Both the position numbers and the translations under genes were made by a program. This document shows positions 6,603 through 8,488 of a stretch of 8,488 bases of DNA, piece after piece. Below the pieces are notes generated by a model. The model was not told the DNA's origin. It saw nothing but the letters and a program-made list of their open reading frames with translations, and ran no database searches. Origin of the DNA: CAZXCQ01 sp964639275 (GTDB lineage: Bacteria > Desulfobacterota > DSM-4660 > Desulfatiglandales > Desulfatiglandaceae). Position 1 is the first letter of the stretch; every line of letters starts with the position of its first letter. The DNA lies in NCBI GenBank assembly GCA_964639275.1, contig CAZXCQ010000272.1, positions 1 through 8,488 of the forward strand. Direction: 5' to 3'.

Positions 6603-6651
6603 GATTTTGGATTTTGGATTTTGGATTTTGGATTGGGGATTGGGGATTGGA
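6603..6651 (+). repeat. Heptanucleotide tandem repeat (four GATTTTG, two GATTGGG, one GATTGGA)
   Basis: Seven consecutive 7-bp units start six bases after the thiolase gene: four identical GATTTTG units (6603-6630), two GATTGGG units (6631-6644) and a final GATTGGA (6645-6651). On the minus strand the second type reads CCCCAAT, like the short tandem heptamers (STRR) described in cyanobacteria, as I recall. A unit length not divisible by three, just outside a gene, fits non-coding simple-sequence DNA. The remaining gap to 6739 shows no gene; a weak promoter-like pair TTGAAC (6690-6695) and TATTAC (6713-6718), 17 bases apart, lies before the ligase. Confidence 0.85.
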
Positions 6652-6739
6652 AGAGGCTGGAATTCAGATCTCGGTGAGCTCTGGAGATATTGAACGGTCA
6701 GTCTGTGAATGATATTACCCGGCAAGGGGACAACAAGAG

Positions 6740-8338
6740 ATGATTGACTTTGTAAAGAAGTTTGATCCCGAGAGGGTCGGGATTACTACCAATGCCAGGA
6801 GGACACCGGATCGGGCGGCCCTCGTTATGGATGATCGTGTTGTCACATTTGGGGAGTTGGACCGAAAAACCAACGCCCTTGCCAATGTCATCTTACAGCT
6901 TGGCGTCGGGCCGGGAGATCGCATCTCGATCCTGATGCACAACAGCCCCGAGATCATGCAGGCATGGGGCGCGGCAGGAAAGGCCGCAATCACCCCGATC
7001 GCCCTTAATTATCGGTTTAAAGAGGATGAACTGGCCTATATCATAAATGATTCGGAATCAAAGCTGTTGATCTACGGCGAGGAGTTTGAAGAGGTGGTGA
7101 CGGCCACAAGATCCAGGCTGACCGTTCCCCTCCTCAAATATATCTGCCTTGGGGAAGCCCGGGCCCCGGATGTATTGGGTTGGGATGAGGTCATGACCAG
7201 GGCCCCGGATACGCCTCCCCCGGTGGAGACGGACTCTCGCGGGGTGGCCTCTTCACTGGTCTATACCTCCGGTACTACGGGAAGACCAAAGGGTGTCTTT
7301 AGAAAGAGCCGGAACCGCCTGAACAGTCTTCTGGCATACGCCTATGTCTTTGAAACCACATATGATGATACCCATCTTGTTGCCGGCCCCCTTTATCATT
7401 CAGCGCCATATGCCTGGGCAGCATTCTCCCTCATATTGGGGAATACGGTGGTCATCATGCCCCGTTTTGATGCCGAGGAATTCCTCCGGTTGATCCAGGG
7501 GCACAGGGTGACGACCATGTGGGTGGTCCCCACCATGCTCAATCGTGTTCTGAATCTCCCTGCCATGACAAGGGAAGGCTATGACATCTCCTCCATCAGG
7601 GTGATGACCGTTGGGGGGGAGTCCTTTCCCTTTCCCCTGGTAAAAAAGGCGGTGGAGTATTTCGGAGAGGGTAAGATATTTGAGTTTTTCGGAGCCACAG
7701 AGACCAGTTGTGTGACTTATATGAGACCGGAGGATCAACTCAGAAAGCCCGGGAGTTGCGGGAAACCGGCCATGGGGTGTGATATCAAACTCCTTGATGA
7801 GAACCGCAATGAAGTCCACCCCGGGCAGCCCGGGATCATGTATGTAAAGCATGATTTCCTTCTCGACGGGTACTACAGGAATCCAGGGGCAACAGAGGCC
7901 AGCTACCATGATGGCTATTTTACCGTCGGTGACATGGGGCGGGTAGATGAGGAGGGTTACTACTACATCGTGGACCGTGCCGTGGACATGATCATCTCGG
8001 GCGGGGTAAATATCTACCCTGCCGAGATCGAAGAGGTATTGTACGGCCACCCCGATGTCTTTGACGTATCCATAGTGGGAGCCCCGGATCCTGACTGGGG
8101 TGAGAAGATCATCGCCTACGTGGTGCCACGAGAAGACGCAGTGATTACCGAAAAAGATGTTATGGATTACGTGACTGGCAGGCTTGCCTCCTATAAAAAG
8201 CCCAGGGAGGTCTTTTTCGTAAGCGAAATTCCTTACTCTCCCTCGGGGAAGCAACTGAAACGTGTTCTGAGACAGGAATACGCCAATCGGTCCAACAGAC
8301 AACCCGGAAGGCCTGCCATACCTATCAATGTCGTCTAA
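6740..8338 (+). CDS. AMP-forming acyl-CoA synthetase (ANL superfamily, acyl-CoA ligase)
   Basis: Activates a carboxylic acid with ATP through an acyl-adenylate to a CoA thioester. The 532 residues are full length. The ANL motifs are in order: P-loop YTSGTTGRPKG (175-185), PLYHSAP (217-223), FFGATETS (316-323), the ribose-binding Asp398 in YFTVGDMGR (393-401), hinge region VDRAVDMIISGG (411-422), and Lys504 in SPSGKQLKR (500-508), the catalytic lysine of the adenylation half-reaction. The C-terminal domain is therefore intact. The gene follows the thiolase after 142 bp, in the same direction; AAGGGGA (6724-6730) sits 9 bases before the ATG. The substrate cannot be read from the sequence; fatty, aromatic and dicarboxylic acids all occur in this family. 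In context it is the likely entry step that makes the CoA ester used by the mutase and thiolase. Confidence 0.93.
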   Translation: MIDFVKKFDPERVGITTNARRTPDRAALVMDDRVVTFGELDRKTNALANVILQLGVGPGDRISILMHNSPEIMQAWGAAGKAAITPIALNYRFKEDELAYIINDSESKLLIYGEEFEEVVTATRSRLTVPLLKYICLGEARAPDVLGWDEVMTRAPDTPPPVETDSRGVASSLVYTSGTTGRPKGVFRKSRNRLNSLLAYAYVFETTYDDTHLVAGPLYHSAPYAWAAFSLILGNTVVIMPRFDAEEFLRLIQGHRVTTMWVVPTMLNRVLNLPAMTREGYDISSIRVMTVGGESFPFPLVKKAVEYFGEGKIFEFFGATETSCVTYMRPEDQLRKPGSCGKPAMGCDIKLLDENRNEVHPGQPGIMYVKHDFLLDGYYRNPGATEASYHDGYFTVGDMGRVDEEGYYYIVDRAVDMIISGGVNIYPAEIEEVLYGHPDVFDVSIVGAPDPDWGEKIIAYVVPREDAVITEKDVMDYVTGRLASYKKPREVFFVSEIPYSPSGKQLKRVLRQEYANRSNRQPGRPAIPINVV

Positions 8339-8488
8339 CGATTTTACTGGTTCGCCTTGTCGGTATGCAATGGGCGGATTGCGCGTTTGCTGAAATTGGT
8401 GTCAATTTTGAAAAAATCGTATTAATTTAGCTATTTTGTAACTTCTCAAAAACCCGGGGATAAATCGATTGTGGTGTGGCATGGGGGT
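8339..8488. other. Downstream gene-free end of the window
   Basis: No gene is visible in these 150 bases. A short perfect inverted repeat, AAATTG-GTGT-CAATTT (8393-8408), could form a weak AT hairpin. It is followed by A-rich rather than T-rich DNA on the + strand, so I do not call it a terminator for the ligase gene. The stretch is AT-rich like the region upstream of the cluster, which suggests that the gene group ends here. Confidence 0.4.

Noticed and set aside
6458..6712. An 84-codon plus-strand frame crossing the thiolase end and the heptamer repeat.
   Set aside because: It overlaps the conserved thiolase C-terminus out of frame, and its repetitive Phe/Trp/Ile stretch is just the translated tandem repeat.
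7400..8302. A 300-codon minus-strand open frame under the acyl-CoA synthetase gene.
   Set aside because: The plus strand here encodes the conserved P-loop-downstream and C-terminal motifs of the synthetase; the antisense frame has no family features.
8393..8419. AAATTG-GTGT-CAATTT hairpin as a terminator of the ligase gene.
   Set aside because: The stem is short and AT-only, and the following bases are A-rich, not a T-run, on the + strand.

Overview
The window carries six complete protein genes, all on the + strand. They look like one acyl-CoA catabolic or rearrangement cluster from an anaerobic, B12-using bacterium. Moderate GC content, a stand-alone cobalamin-mutase large subunit, an SCP2-type thiolase next to a DUF35 (Zn-ribbon/OB) protein, and a FadR-type GntR regulator are typical of Desulfobacterota (sulfate-reducing or syntrophic deltaproteobacteria). 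This assignment rests on gene content and style, not on a marker gene.

Layout. Positions 1-625 hold no convincing gene. They contain a small hairpin (29-54), an AT-rich promoter-like stretch with an exact TTGACA and a perfect 7-bp inverted repeat (264-301), and a long imperfect palindrome of about 181 bp (372-552). Next come a crotonase-fold enoyl-CoA hydratase/isomerase (626-1402), a terminator-like hairpin (1401-1445), a GntR/FCD regulator (1475-2209), an acyl-CoA mutase large subunit (2261-3925), an HMG-CoA-synthase-like protein fused to a DUF35 domain (3968-5410), an SCP2-type thiolase whose start overlaps the previous stop (5410-6597), a 142-bp gap with a 7-bp tandem repeat (6603-6651), and an AMP-forming acyl-CoA synthetase (6740-8338). 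The last 150 bp show no gene.

How the genes may work together (inference). The ligase would activate a carboxylic acid to its CoA thioester. The mutase, with a cobalamin-binding partner encoded elsewhere, would rearrange the carbon skeleton. The crotonase would isomerise or hydrate a double bond, and the thiolase would cleave or form a beta-ketoacyl-CoA with the fused protein as partner. The regulator probably senses a substrate or CoA intermediate. No acyl-CoA or 3-hydroxyacyl-CoA dehydrogenase, small B12 subunit, epimerase or MeaB-type chaperone is present, so the pathway is incomplete here.

The most unusual points are two. The HMG-CoA-synthase-like domain appears to have lost all three catalytic residues (Glu, Cys, His), yet it keeps a complete four-Cys Zn ribbon and is translationally coupled to an intact thiolase. 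The mutase keeps the Tyr/Arg pair of methylmalonyl-CoA mutase, which points to a substrate with a free carboxylate rather than isobutyryl- or 2-hydroxyisobutyryl-CoA.
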